64,000 nt of DNA. Origin: Saturnia japonica (Eukaryota > Arthropoda > Insecta > Lepidoptera > Saturniidae). Under the pieces are notes generated by a model, which saw only the letters and a program-made list of their open reading frames with translations, was not told where the DNA came from and searched no databases. Made by a program: the position numbers and the translations under genes. Positions 46,156-58,437 of this stretch are shown here, piece by piece. The first letter of the stretch is position 1; each line of letters begins with the position of its first letter. Location of the stretch: the NCBI GenBank assembly GCA_033032175.1, contig CM065311.1, forward strand, positions 2,907,190-2,971,189, written 5' to 3'.

Positions 46156-48189
46156 ACCCCCAATTACCCGTTTAAGATGTGTCTTTGTGCTCCGAACACC
46201 AGCTTCCCATAAGCCTCCAAAGCTGGGCGCCTGCGGCGGTATAAAATGCCATGTAGTACGCTCCAGTGTTAACAGTTCTGCTATTTCAATTGGAATCGAA
46301 GATTTTGCACTATCGAACATATTCCTCAGCTGCTTATCTGCTCCCACAAAATTAGTACCATTATCACTGTAAATATCATGGCAATGGCCTCTCCTTGAGG
46401 TAAATCTCCTGAACGCTGCGATGAAACCCTTCGCAGTCATATCTGTTACAGCCTCGAGGTGTATAGCACGGGTTGCCATGCAGATAAATAAACAAATATA
46501 TGCTTTGTAAGATTTAGAACCTCGACCTGGTGAAAAACGAATATTTATAGGACCGGCGTAGTCTACACCGGCTGATTTAAAAGGTCTATCGGGTTTCAAT
46601 CGTACTTGTGGTAACTGGCCCATTAATTGCGTAGTCTTTCTTTTTGAATATCTAATACAATTTACACACTCTCGGTAAATCTTTTTAGTTTGATCCTTCA
46701 CTCGTAGTATCCAGTACTTTGATCTCAGATAGTTAAGCATTATTTGTGGCTCACCATGTAATGTTACCTTATGAGCGTCTATAATTGTCATTGTGCTGAG
46801 ATGATTCTTAGCTGGTAATATTATAGGATGCCGTGTTTCAGTCAGTTATAGAATGATGAATACGTCCGCCTACTCTTAAAATTCCATTCTCATCCAGAAT
46901 TGGACAAAGATTGCGAAGCTTACTCTTTTTAGGTACACATGCTCGAGATTTTAAGTGATTTATTTTTTCTAAGAATTCAATTTTTTGTACTTGTTTAATA
47001 CAATACTCTACAAGTTTCGCCAATCTTTCAGTGTTATAAATTTAGTAAAATCTTGACGAGATTTTAAATGAAGCCATCTTCTGCAATAGGAAATAACTCT
47101 TAACATTTTTGGTAAATTAGAAAACTTAGTCCAAATATATTCCTTAACAGTATTTAATAAAGCAGTTAAAACTCTCACTTTCTCCTCTTCTTGTGTATCT
47201 TCGATGTTAGCAGTACTTATTTTCATTCGTCTCTTAGACAACCATGTTGGACCGTTCCACCACAACAAATTATATAACAAATCCGGTGCTTGCACACCTC
47301 TCGACGCACAATCAGCCGCGTTCATGGTACTATCAACATGCCCCCATTGCTCATAGTCTAAAATATTTAATATATCTGATACTCGTATGCTTACGAAAGT
47401 ACTCCATCTGCTAGGACCACCTTTCAGCCAAGCTAGAACTATTGTTGAGTCTGTCCAAGCGCGTAAATTTATCTTAGGTATATTCATCACTTGGGATGTT
47501 TCTAAAACCAGTTTAGCCGCCAACACAGCACTACAAAGTTCCAGCCTCGGTATTGAAATTTGTTTCTCTATAGGAGCGACCTTTGTTTTGGCTGATATTA
47601 TGTTTACGTACACTCGATCTTCTATCATGGCACGAATATAAACTGCTGCTCCATATGCTACCTGTGAAGCGTCTGCGAATACATGTAGCTCCATTTTTGA
47701 CAAGTGACAGTTGTGCAGCCACCTTGGTATGCTAACTTGTTTGATCTGAATCAGGTTTTCTCGGTATCGTAACCACTCGGTTAGCGAATCTCCATTTACA
47801 TTGTCATCCCATTCTAGCCTAGTTCTCCATAGTTTCTGTATAATTATCTTTGCGATAACAACAACAGGAGCTATCCATCCCAACGGATCATATAGTTTAG
47901 CTATTTCAGAAAGAATGTTTCTTTTGGTAATTGGCTGGTTTGACTCAGGTAAGTTTATAGTATATCCAAATGTATCTGTTTCTCGATTCCAACTCACTCC
48001 TAATACCTTCACTAGACTATTGACCTTAAGAAGTAGTTCATGATCTTCTCGTTTATTTTTTCCGATATAGTTTAACAAAGTTTGACTGTTGCTGCTCCAT
48101 TTCTGGAGTTCAAATCCCCCTGAGTTCATCAAACTATTCATCTCATTGTAAATATTCACCGCATCATCCTCAGTTTCACACCCAGACAA
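46156..48189 (-). pseudogene. RT 3' part, RNase H and integrase of BEL/Pao no. 2, copy 2
   Basis: Duplicate of 29761-31794 with the same two frameshifts (near 46850 and 47020) and the same end at the copia LTR. The integrase C-terminal tail is not present on the other side of the copia fragment, so this copy can never have been complete. Confidence 0.9.
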
Positions 48190-48205
48190 CAGATCATCGA
48201 TAGAA

Positions 48206-49798
48206 TCATCTATTAGGTATTATACCATTACATAGGACAACTTCATCAAAACCACCATTTAGAAATACAGAAAACAATGCTATAGCTAGTTATAATAATA
48301 GGGAGGGACCCGTTACAAGAAATAGTTTCCCGAGAGGATGTGAAAAAGCAGAGCTGGTGAACGCTCTAGTCTTTCATCCAACTACAGCTGAATTTGCTGA
48401 CCCTATATCGTATTTCGAAAAGATAATGCTATTACAATACTTATCTACCTTACCTGGTTATTAAGTTTGTACATCCAGTTACTGAGTGTATATTAAGATG
48501 GAAGATCAGCTGGTTTATCAAAATGAGCTGTTAGCAAACTTAAGGAATGCGGAAAAAAACTTTAAAAAGGCGCCGAAAGATAGATTAAAAAGGTCATACA
48601 TAGAAACAAGGTTAGAAATACTAGAAGAACTATGGACGGAATTTAAAGACGGTCATAATGCTATCATATTAAAAATTACCAAAAATGAAGAGAAAGAAGA
48701 TTCTTATTTCGAAGAAAATACGTACGATGATGTGAAGAAATATATGATTCTACGACAATAAGAGATAAAGAAGGAAGATTTATTGTAAAGCTACCATTTG
48801 AAAGCGAAGATCCAGAGTGTCAATATGGTGATTTAAAGCAGGTAGCTGCTAAAAGATTCGAGTTTCTTGAGAAGAAGTTAGCAAGGAACCATAGGCTTCG
48901 GGAAGAATATCATAAGGTAATGAATGAATACATCAATTTACATCACATGGTACAGGTTCATCCTGCAGATGAGAATAACCTAAAAGCCGTATACCTTCCT
49001 CACCATGCCGTTTGGAGAGAAGACAAAGATACTACGAGCTTCGTGTAGTCTTCGATGCCTCCTGTAAGGGTAAAAATAACGTTTCCTTGAATGATAATCT
49101 TCTCGTTAGTCCCAAACTACAACAGGACTTACGTTACATATTAATGAGATGGAGAACCCATAAAATATGTATCACTGCGGACATTATTAAGATGTATCGA
49201 ATGGTACGTGTAACAGAAGAAGATACTGAGTATCAGAGGATTTTGTAGAGATTTACATCGGATGAGTCTATTAAGACACTTTAAACATTTAAGATTGACA
49301 TTTGGGACAGCGTGTGCACCATATCTAGCTGTAAAATCATTGCATAGACTAGCTGATGATGAGAAATCAAAATATCCTATTGCTACTAAAATAACTAAGA
49401 ATGATTTCTATATCGATGATCTGTTGTCTGGGTGTGAAACTGAGGATGATAACAATAACAGGAGCTATCCATCCCAACGGATCATATAGTTTAGCTATTT
49501 CAGAAAGAATGTTTCTTTTGGTAATTGGCTGATTTGACTCAGGTAAGTTTATAGTATATCCAAATGTATCTGTTTCTCGATTCCAACTCACTCCTAATAC
49601 CTTCACTAGACTATTGACCTTAAGAAGTAGTTCATGATCTTCTCGTTTATTTTTTCCGATATAGTTTAACAAAGTTTGACTGTTGCTGCTCCATTTCTGG
49701 AGTTCAAATCCCCTGAGTTCATCAAACTATTCATCTCATTGTAAATATTCACCGCATCATCCTCAGTTTCACACCCAGACAACAGATCATCGATAGAA
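48206..49798 (+). repeat. Array unit 1, second copy
   Basis: Same private deletions as unit 1 at 31811 (ACGAGCTTCG near 49033). Confidence 0.88.
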
Positions 49799-51393
49799 TC
49801 ATCTATTAGGTATTATACCATTACATAGGACAACTTCATCAAAACCACCATTTAGAAATACAGAAAACAATGCTACAGCTAGTTATAATAATAGGAAGGG
49901 ACCCGGTACAAGAAATAGTTTCCCGAGAGGATGTGAAAAAGCAGAGCTGGTGAACGCTCTAGTGTTTCATCCAACTACAGCTGAATTTGCTGACCCTATA
50001 TCGTATTTCGAAAAGATAATGCTATTACAATACTTATCTACCTTACCTGGTTATTAAGTTTGTACATCCAGTTACTGAGTGTATATTAAGATGGAAGATC
50101 AGCTGGTTTATCAAAATGAGCTGTTAGCAAACATAAGGAATACGGAAAAAAACTTTGAAAAGGCGCCGAAAGATAGATTAAAAAGGTCATACATAGAAAC
50201 AAGGTTAGAAATACTAGAAGAACTATGGACGGAATTTAAAGACGGTCATAATGCTATCATATTAAAAATTACCAAAAATGAAGAGAAAGAAGATTCTTAT
50301 TTCGAAGAAAATACGTACGATGATGTGAAGAAATATATGATTCTACGACAATAAGAGATAAAGAAGGAAGATTTATTGTAAAGCTACCATTTGAAAGCGA
50401 AGATCCAGAGTGTCAATATGGTGATTTAAAGCAGGTAGCTGCTAAAAGATTCGAGTTTCTTGAGAAGAAGTTAGCAAGGAACCATAGGCTTCGGGAAGAA
50501 TATCATAAGGTAATGAATGAATACATCAATTTACATCACATGGTACAGGTTCATCCTGCAGATGAGAACAACCTAAAAGCCGTATACCTTCCTCACCATG
50601 CCGTTTGGAGAGAAGACAAAGATACTACGAAGCTTCGTGTAGTCTTCGATGCCTCCTGTAAGGGTAAAAATAACGTTTCCTTGAATGATAATCTTCTCGT
50701 TGGCCCCAACCTCCAAAAGGACTTACGTTACATATTAATGAGATGGAGAACCCATAAAATATGTATCACTGCGGACATTATTAAGATGTATCGAATGGTA
50801 CGTGTAACAGAAGAAGATACTGAGTATCAGAGGATTTTGTAAAGATTTACATCGGATGAGTCAATTAAGACACTTTAAACATTTAAGATTGACATTTGGG
50901 ACAGCGTGTGCACCATATCTAGCTGTAAAATCATTGCATAGACTAGCTGATGATGAGAAATCAAAATATCCTATTGCTACTAAAATAACTAAGAATGATT
51001 TCTATATCGATGATCTGTTGTCTGGGTGTGAAACTGAGGATGATAACAACAACAGGAGCTATCCATCCCAACGGATCATATAGTTTAGCTATTTCAGAAA
51101 GAATGTTTCTTTTGGTAATTGGCTGATTTGACTCAGGTAAGTTTATAGTATATCCAAATGTATCTGTTTCTCGATTCCAACTCACTCCTAATACCTTCAC
51201 TAGACTATTGACCTTAAGAAGTAGTTCATGATCTTCTCGTTTATTTTTTCCGATATAGTTTAACAAAGTTTGACTGTTGCTGCTCCATTTCTGGAGTTCA
51301 AATCCCCCTGAGTTCATCAAACTATTCATCTCATTGTAAATATTCACCGCATCATCCTTAGTTTCACACCCAGACAACAGATCATCGATAGAA
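49799..51393 (+). repeat. Array unit 2, second copy
   Basis: Shares NFEKAP, GPNLQKDLRY and ETKDD with unit 2 at 33404. Confidence 0.88.
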
Positions 51394-52987
51394 TCATCTA
51401 TTAGGTATTATACCATTACATAGGACAACTTCATCAAAACCACCATTTAGAAATACAGAAAACAATGCTACAGCTAGTTATAATAATAGGGAGGGACCCG
51501 GTACAAGAAATAGTTTCCCGAGAGGATGTGAAAAAGCAGAGCTGGTGAACGCTCTAGTGTTTCATCCAATTACAGCTGAATTTGCTGACCCTATATCGTA
51601 TTTCGAAAAGATAATGCTATTACAATACTTATCTACCTTACCTGGTTATTAAGTTTGTACATCCAGTTACTGAGTGTATATTAAGATGGAAGATCAGCTG
51701 GTTTATCAAAATGAGCTGTTAGCAAACATAAGGAATACGGAAAAAAACTTTAAAAAGGCGCCGAAAGATAGATTAAAAAGGTCATACATAGAAACAAGGT
51801 TAGAAATACTAGAAGAACTATGGACGGAATTTAAAGACGGTCATAATGCTATCATATTAAAAATTACCAAAAATGAAGAGAAAGAAGATTCTTATTTCGA
51901 AGAAAATACGTACGATGATGTGAAGAAATATATGATTCTACGACAATAAGAGATAAAGAAGGAAGATTTATTGTAAAGCTACCATTTGAAAGCGAAGATC
52001 CAGAGTGTCAATATGGTGATTTAAAGCAGGTAACTGCTAAAAGATTCGAGTTTCTTGAGAAGAAGTTAGCAAGGAACCATAGGCTTCGGGAAGAATATCA
52101 TAAGGTAATGAATGAATACATCAATTTACATCACATGGTACAGGTTCATCCTGCAGATGAGAACAACCTAAAAGCCGTATACCTTCCTCACCATGCCGTT
52201 TGGAGAGAAGACAAAGATACTACGAAGCTTCGTGTAGTCTTCGATGCCTCCTGTAAGGGTAAAAATAACGTTTCCTTGAATGATAATCTTCTCGTTGGTC
52301 CCAAACTACAACAGGACTTACGTTACATATTAATGAGATGGAGAACCCATAAAATATGTATTACTGCGGACATTATTAAGATGTATCGAATGGTACGTGT
52401 AACAGAAGAAGATACTGAGTATCAGAGGATTTTGTAGAGATTTACCTCGGATGAGTCAATTAAGACACTTTAAACATTTAAGATTGACATTTGGGACAGC
52501 GTGTGCACCATATCTAGCTGTAAAATCATTGCATAGACTAGCTGATGATGAGAAATCAAAATATCCTATTGCTACTAAAATAACTAAGAATGATTTCTAT
52601 ATCGATGATCTGTTGTCTGGGTGTGAAACTGAGGATGATAACAACAACAGGAGCTATCCATCCCAACGGATCATATAGTTTAGCTATTTCAGAAAGAATG
52701 TTTCTTTTGGTAATTGGCTGGTTTGACTCAGGTAAGTTTATAGTATATCCAAATGTATCTGTTTCTCGATTCCAACTCACTCCTAATACCTTCACTAGAC
52801 TATTGACCTTAAGAAGTAGTTCATGATTTCTCGTTTATTTTTTCCGATATAGTTTAACAAAGTTTGACTGTTGCTGCTCCATTTCTGGAGTTCAAATCCC
52901 CCTGAGTTCATTAAACTATTCATCTCATTGTAAATATTCACCGCATCATCCTCAGTTTCACACCCAGACAACAGATCATCGATAGAA
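51394..52987 (+). repeat. Array unit 3, second copy
   Basis: Matches unit 3 at 34999 apart from 51570 (T for C) and 51589 (C for T). Confidence 0.88.
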
Positions 52988-54581
52988 TCATCTATTAGGT
53001 ATTATACCATTACATAGGACAACTTCATCAAAACCACCATTTAGAAATACAAAAACAATGCTATAGCTAGTTATAATAATAGGGAGGGACCCGGTACAAG
53101 AAATAGTTTCCCGAGAGGATGTGAAAAAGCAGAGCTGGTGAACGCTCTAGTGTTTCATCCAACTACAGCTGAATTTGCTGACCCTATATCGTATTTCGAA
53201 AAGATAATGCTATTACAATACTTATCTACCTTACCTGGTTATTAAGTTTGTACATCCAGTTACTGAGTGTATATTAAGATGGAAGATCAGCTGGTTTATC
53301 AAAATGAGCTGTTAGCAAACATAAGGAATACGGAAAAAAACTTTAAAAAGGCGCCGAAAGATAGATTAAAAAGGTCATACATAGAAACAAGGTTAGAAAT
53401 ACTAGAAGAACTATGGACGGAATTTAAAGACGGTCATAATGCTATCATATTAAAAATTACCAAAAATGAAGAGAAAGAAGATTCTTATTTCGAAGAAAAT
53501 ACGTACGATGATGTGAAGAAATATATGATTCTACGACAATAAGAGATAAAGAAGGAAGATTTATTGTAAAGCTACCATTTGAAAGCGAAGATCCAGAGTG
53601 TCAATATGGTGATTTAAAGCAGGTAACTGCTAAAAGATTCGAGTTTCTTGAGAAGAAGTTAGCAAGGAACCATAGGCTTCGGGAAGAATATCATAAGGTA
53701 ATGAATGAATACATCAATTTACATCACATGGTACAGGTTCATCCTGCAGATGAGAACAACCTAAAAGCCGTATACCTTCCTCACCATGCCGTTTGGAGAG
53801 AAGACAAAGATACTACGAAGCTTCGTGTAGTCTTCGATGCCTCCTGTAAGGGTAAAAATAACGTTTCCTTGAATGATAATCTTCTCGTTGGTCCCAAACT
53901 ACAACAGGACTTACGTTACATATTAATGAGATGGAGAAACCATAAAATATGTATTACTGCGGACATTATTAAGATGTATCGAATGGTACGTGTAACAGAA
54001 GAAGATACTGAGTATCAGAGGATTTTGTAGAGATTTACCTCGGATGAGTCAATTAAGACACTTTAAACATTTAAGATTGACATTTGGGACAGCGTGTGCA
54101 CCATATCTAGCTGTAAAATCATTGCATAGACTAGCTGATGATGAGAAATCAAAATATCCTATTGCTACTAAAATAACTAAGAATGATTTCTATATCGATG
54201 ATCTGTTGTCTGGGTGTGAAACTGAGGATGATAACAACAACAGGAGCTATCCATCCCAACGGATCATATAGTTTAGCTATTTCAGAAAGAATGTTTCTTT
54301 TGGTAATTGGCTGGTTTGACTCAGGTAAGTTTATAGTATATCCAAATGTATCTGTTTCTCGATTCCAACTCACTCCTAATACCTTCACTAGACTATTGAC
54401 CTTAAGAAGTAGTTCATGATCTTCTCGTTTATTTTTTCCGATATAGTTTAACAAAGTTTGACTGTTGCTGCTCCATTTCTGGAGTTCAAATCCCCCTGAG
54501 TTCATTAAACTATTCATCTCATTGTAAATATTCACCGCATCATCCTCAGTTTCACACCCAGACAACAGATCATCGATAGAA
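52988..54581 (+). repeat. Array unit 4, second copy
   Basis: Carries the unit 4 markers RNHKICITAD and the one-base deletion in the JmjN-like segment near 53050. Confidence 0.88.
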
Positions 54582-56176
54582 TCATCTATTAGGTATTATA
54601 CCATTACATAGGACAACTTCATCAAAACCACCATTTAGAAATACAGAAAACAATGCTATAGCTAGTTATAATAATAGGGAGGGACCCGGTACAAGAAATA
54701 GTTTCCCGAGAGGATGTGAAAAAGCAGAGCTGGTGAACGCTCTAGTGTTTCATCCAACTACAGCTGAATTTGCTGACCCTATATCGTATTTCGAAAAGAT
54801 AATGCTATTACAATACTTATCTACCTTACCTGGTTATTAAGTTTGTACATCCAGTTACTGAGTGTATATTAAGATGGAAGATCAGCTGGTTTATCAAAAT
54901 GAGCTGTTAGCAAACATAAGGAATACGGGAAAAAACTTTAAAAAGGCGCCGAAAGATAGATTAAAAAGGTCATACATAGAAACAAGGTTAGAAATACTAG
55001 AAGAACTATGGACGGAATTTAAAGACGGTCATAATGCTATCATATTAAAAATTACCAAAAATGAAGAGAAAGAAGATTCTTATTTCGAAGAAAATACGTA
55101 CGATGATGTGAAGAAATATATGATTCTACGACAATAAGAGATAAAGAAGGAAGATTTATTGTAAAGCTACCATTTGAAAGCGAAGATCCAGAGTGTCAAT
55201 ATGGTGATTTAAAGCAGGTAACTGCTAAAAGATTCGAGTTTCTTGAGAAGAAGTTAGCAAGGAACCATAGGCTTCGGGAAGAATATCATAAGGTAATGAA
55301 TGAATACATCAATTTACATCACATGGTACAGGTTCATCCTGCAGATGAGAACAACCTAAAAGCCGTATACCTTCCTCACCATGCCGTTTGGAGAGAAGAC
55401 AAAGATACTACGAAGCTTCGTGTAGTCTTCGATGCCTCCTGTAAGGGTAAAAATAACGTTTCCTTGAATGATAATCTTCTCGTTGGTCCCAAACTACAAC
55501 AGGACTTACGTTACATATTAATGAGATGGAGAACCCATAAAATATGTATTACTGCGGACATTATTAAGATGTATCGAATGGTACGTGTAACAGAAGAAGA
55601 TACTGAGTATCAGAGGATTTTGTAGAGATTTACCTCGGATGAGTCAATTAAGACACTTTAAACATTTAAGATTGACATTTGGGACAGCGTGTGCACCATA
55701 TCTAGCTGTAAAATCATTGCATAGACTAGCTGATGATGAGAAATCAAAATATCCTATTGCTACTAAAATAACTAAGAATGATTTTTATATCGATGATCTG
55801 TTGTCTGGGTGTGAAACTGAGGATGATAACAACAACAGGAGCTATCCATCCCAACGGATCATATAGTTTAGCTATTTCAGAAAGAATGTTTCTTTTGGTA
55901 ATTGGCTGGTTTGACTCAGGTAAGTTTATAGTATATCCAAATGTATCTGTTTCTCGATTCCAACTCACTCCTAATACCTTCACTAGACTATTGACCTTAA
56001 GAAGTAGTTCATGATCTTCTCGTTTATTTTTTCCGATATAGTTTAACAAAGTTTGACTGTTGCTGCTCCATTTCTGGAGTTCAAATCCCCCTGAGTTCAT
56101 TAAACTATTCATCTCATTGTAAATATTCACCGCATCATCCTCAGTTTCACACCCAGACAACAGATCATCGATAGAA
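54582..56176 (+). repeat. Array unit 5, second copy
   Basis: Carries NTGKNFKK and the TTT codon variant in FYIDD, as in unit 5 at 38187. Confidence 0.88.
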
Positions 56177-56701
56177 TCATCTATTAGGTATTATACCATT
56201 ACATAGGACAACTTCATCAAAACCACCATTTAGAAATACAGAAAACAATGCTATAGCTAGTTATAATAATAGGGAGGGACCCGGTACAAGAAATAGTTTC
56301 CCGAGAGGATGTGAAAAAGCAGAGCTGGTGAACGCTCTAGTGTTTCATCCAACTACAGCTGAATTTGCTGACCCTATATCGTATTTCGAAAAGATAATGC
56401 TATTACAATACTTATCTACCTTACCTGGTTATTAAGTTTGTACATCCAGTTACTGAGTGTATATTAAGATGGAAGATCAGCTGGTTTATCAAAATGAGCT
56501 GTTAGCAAACATAAGGAATACGGGAAAAAACTTTAAAAAGGCGCCGAAAGATAGATTAAAAAGGTCATACATAGAAACAAGGTTAGAAATACTAGAAGAA
56601 CTATGGACGGAATTTAAAGACGGTCATAATGCTATCATATTAAAAATTACCAAAAATGAAGAGAAAGAAGATTCTTATTTCGAAGAAAATACGTACGATG
56701 A
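56177..56701 (+). repeat. Array unit 6, second copy, truncated
   Basis: JmjN-like segment, leader and gag N-terminus to TYDE, then an abrupt switch to minus-strand gag-protease sequence at about 56702. Confidence 0.88.
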
Positions 56702-56703
56702 AG

Positions 56704-58413
56704 AATATCTATTCTACCTGGTGTATTAAATCCTGGATCAGCCAACTCCAAGCCATCGAGTTCTGACCACTCAGGAGTACCTAGATCAGTAGTTGGTAGT
56801 AGTGTTGTTAATGACCGTAATACATACGCGTCTACTCGAATTGATGTTTTAGGATTATGGCGTGATTTCACATAAAGTGAAACCATGTATTTGATTCTCG
56901 TTTGCCCCTCTCCTACACCTGACACCCAACCACTTACTAATTTACGTGTAAGATTAAGTAACTGAACTGTCATCTCTGTTACAAATGATGCTTGTGATCC
57001 TTGATCTAACAAGGCTCTGATAATATGATTACAATGTTTTCTACTATTTACTAATACTTTAGCCGTAGCTAACAGTACACTATTTGCTTGTATATGTTCA
57101 CAAGAAAAATTAGTTACAATGTGTGTATCATTTGATAAAAGATTAGACTTACCTCTAGATAACTCGCTAACTATACCTGTGGTAGTTTTACTCTCATTTC
57201 CTATCTCCGTGTTATATTCTTTCTCGAAGTGTAGAAGCGAGTGATGTCTTCTTCCACATCTTTTGCAGCACGCTGACTGTCGACATCTGGTCACAGAGTG
57301 TGATGGAGCCAGACAATTAAAACATAGGTTACTTCTTTGAACAAAATCTTGCCTTTCTTTGGTAGACATATCCACGAACTTCTTGCAGGAATAAACATAG
57401 TGATTTTCACTGCACAATGCACATTTAATTTCATGCTTTCTTTCTTCTTTCTTAATGTTAGAGTAAAATACTTTGGGTCTAGATAAAGCCTTAGGTTGTA
57501 TCGTTTTTATTTTATTATTTTCTATCATTTCTAGGGATCTAAACCGTGTTTCCAAGAAATCTCTCAATTCCGACCAAGTAGGTAAGTCACAATTGTTACT
57601 ACTCAGTTGTTGTTCCCACTGCTTTACCGATTCAGCATCCAATTTTGACACAACTAAATGGTTAATTATTACATCCCAAGTATTGACATCCATATTTTTT
57701 AAAGCTTTTAGACAAGTCGAAGTCGTATCTACCAAATGTTTAATTAAACTTGCAGACTCCATGTGTATAGATTTTTGTGTGAATAAAATCCTCAATATAG
57801 AGTTACAATTAAATCTCTTGTTGTTATAGCGTTTCACTAATTGATCCCACGCTTCATCATAGTTTGAATCTGTTATAGAAAAATTGCGTAATATTACCTC
57901 TGGTTCTCCGATTAAGTTACTCTTTAAGTAATGTAATTTTTGTACGGGTGATAAACACTTGTTATTGTGTATAATAGAACAAAACAAGTCATAAAAGGTC
58001 TGCCACTCCTCATAATTGCCACTAAATGTGGGTATTTGGATTGCAGGTAACTTAATATCATTGTTTAAACGTTTTTCTACGTTTGCAATAGATGATGGAA
58101 CAAAATTAGCACTAGAATCAAAAATTTGCTGAAGAACTTCCTTTAAAGACGACTTGTATTGTATATATAATTCTTCAAATTCATCGTACGTATTTTCTTC
58201 GAAAAAAGAATCTTCTTTCTCTTCATCTTTGGTAATTTTTAATATGATAGCTTTATGACCGTCTTTAAATTCCTTCCATAGTTCTTCTAGTATTTCTAAC
58301 CTTGTTTCTATGTATGACCTTTTTAATCTATCTTTCGGCGCCTTTTTAAAGTTTTTTTCCGCATTCCTTATGTTTGCTAACAGCTCATTTTGATAAACCA
58401 GCAGATCTTCTAT
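56704..58413 (-). pseudogene. Gag and protease start of BEL/Pao no. 2, start codon lost
   Basis: About 570 codons are open. The position of the array gag ATG is ATA here (58411-58413), so the normal start is gone. N-terminal coiled region (ELLANIRNAEKNFKKAPKDR), then the DUF1759 block LPAIQIPTFSGNYEEWQTF near 58040 and the DUF1758-type zinc region (CALCSENHYVYSC, CFNCLAPSHSVTRC, CCKRCGRRHHSLLH, 57220-57415). The aspartic protease active site LLDQGSQASFVTE is near 57000; the DQGS form is common in BEL/Pao. The last block, ELADPGFNTPGRIDIL, stops at the junction near 56704, where the sequence folds into plus-strand gag of unit 6. The remaining protease and the RT start are missing here. Confidence 0.85.
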
Positions 58414-58437
58414 CTTAATATACACTTAGTAACTGGA

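Larger units (their letters stand above)
45692..56701. repeat. Second copy of 29297-40306 (16,395-bp offset)
   Basis: Every landmark from the copia 3' end through array units 1-5 and the start of unit 6 recurs exactly 16,395 bases later. Two differences were noted (51570 and 51589). The copy ends at 56701 inside gag sequence of unit 6, where the minus-strand gag of BEL/Pao no. 2 begins. Copy and source together form a tandem duplication of a 16.4-kb unit, the second one partial. Confidence 0.93.
24785..58437 (-). mobile_element. BEL/Pao retrotransposon no. 2, expanded and rearranged composite
   Basis: Read on the minus strand, gag-protease lies at 56704-58413, RT/RNase H/integrase at 29761-31794 and the integrase C-terminus at 24785-25259. 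This is the correct order for one BEL/Pao element. Between gag and pol lies about 25 kb of tandem rearranged units and a 16.4-kb duplication, and a copia element splits the integrase. LTRs of this element were not recognised on either side. The composite reading is inference from order and strand. Confidence 0.65.

Noticed and set aside
31811..56701. CRISPR-like array or simple satellite
   Set aside because: The units contain retrotransposon coding sequence and have no short repeat/spacer pattern.
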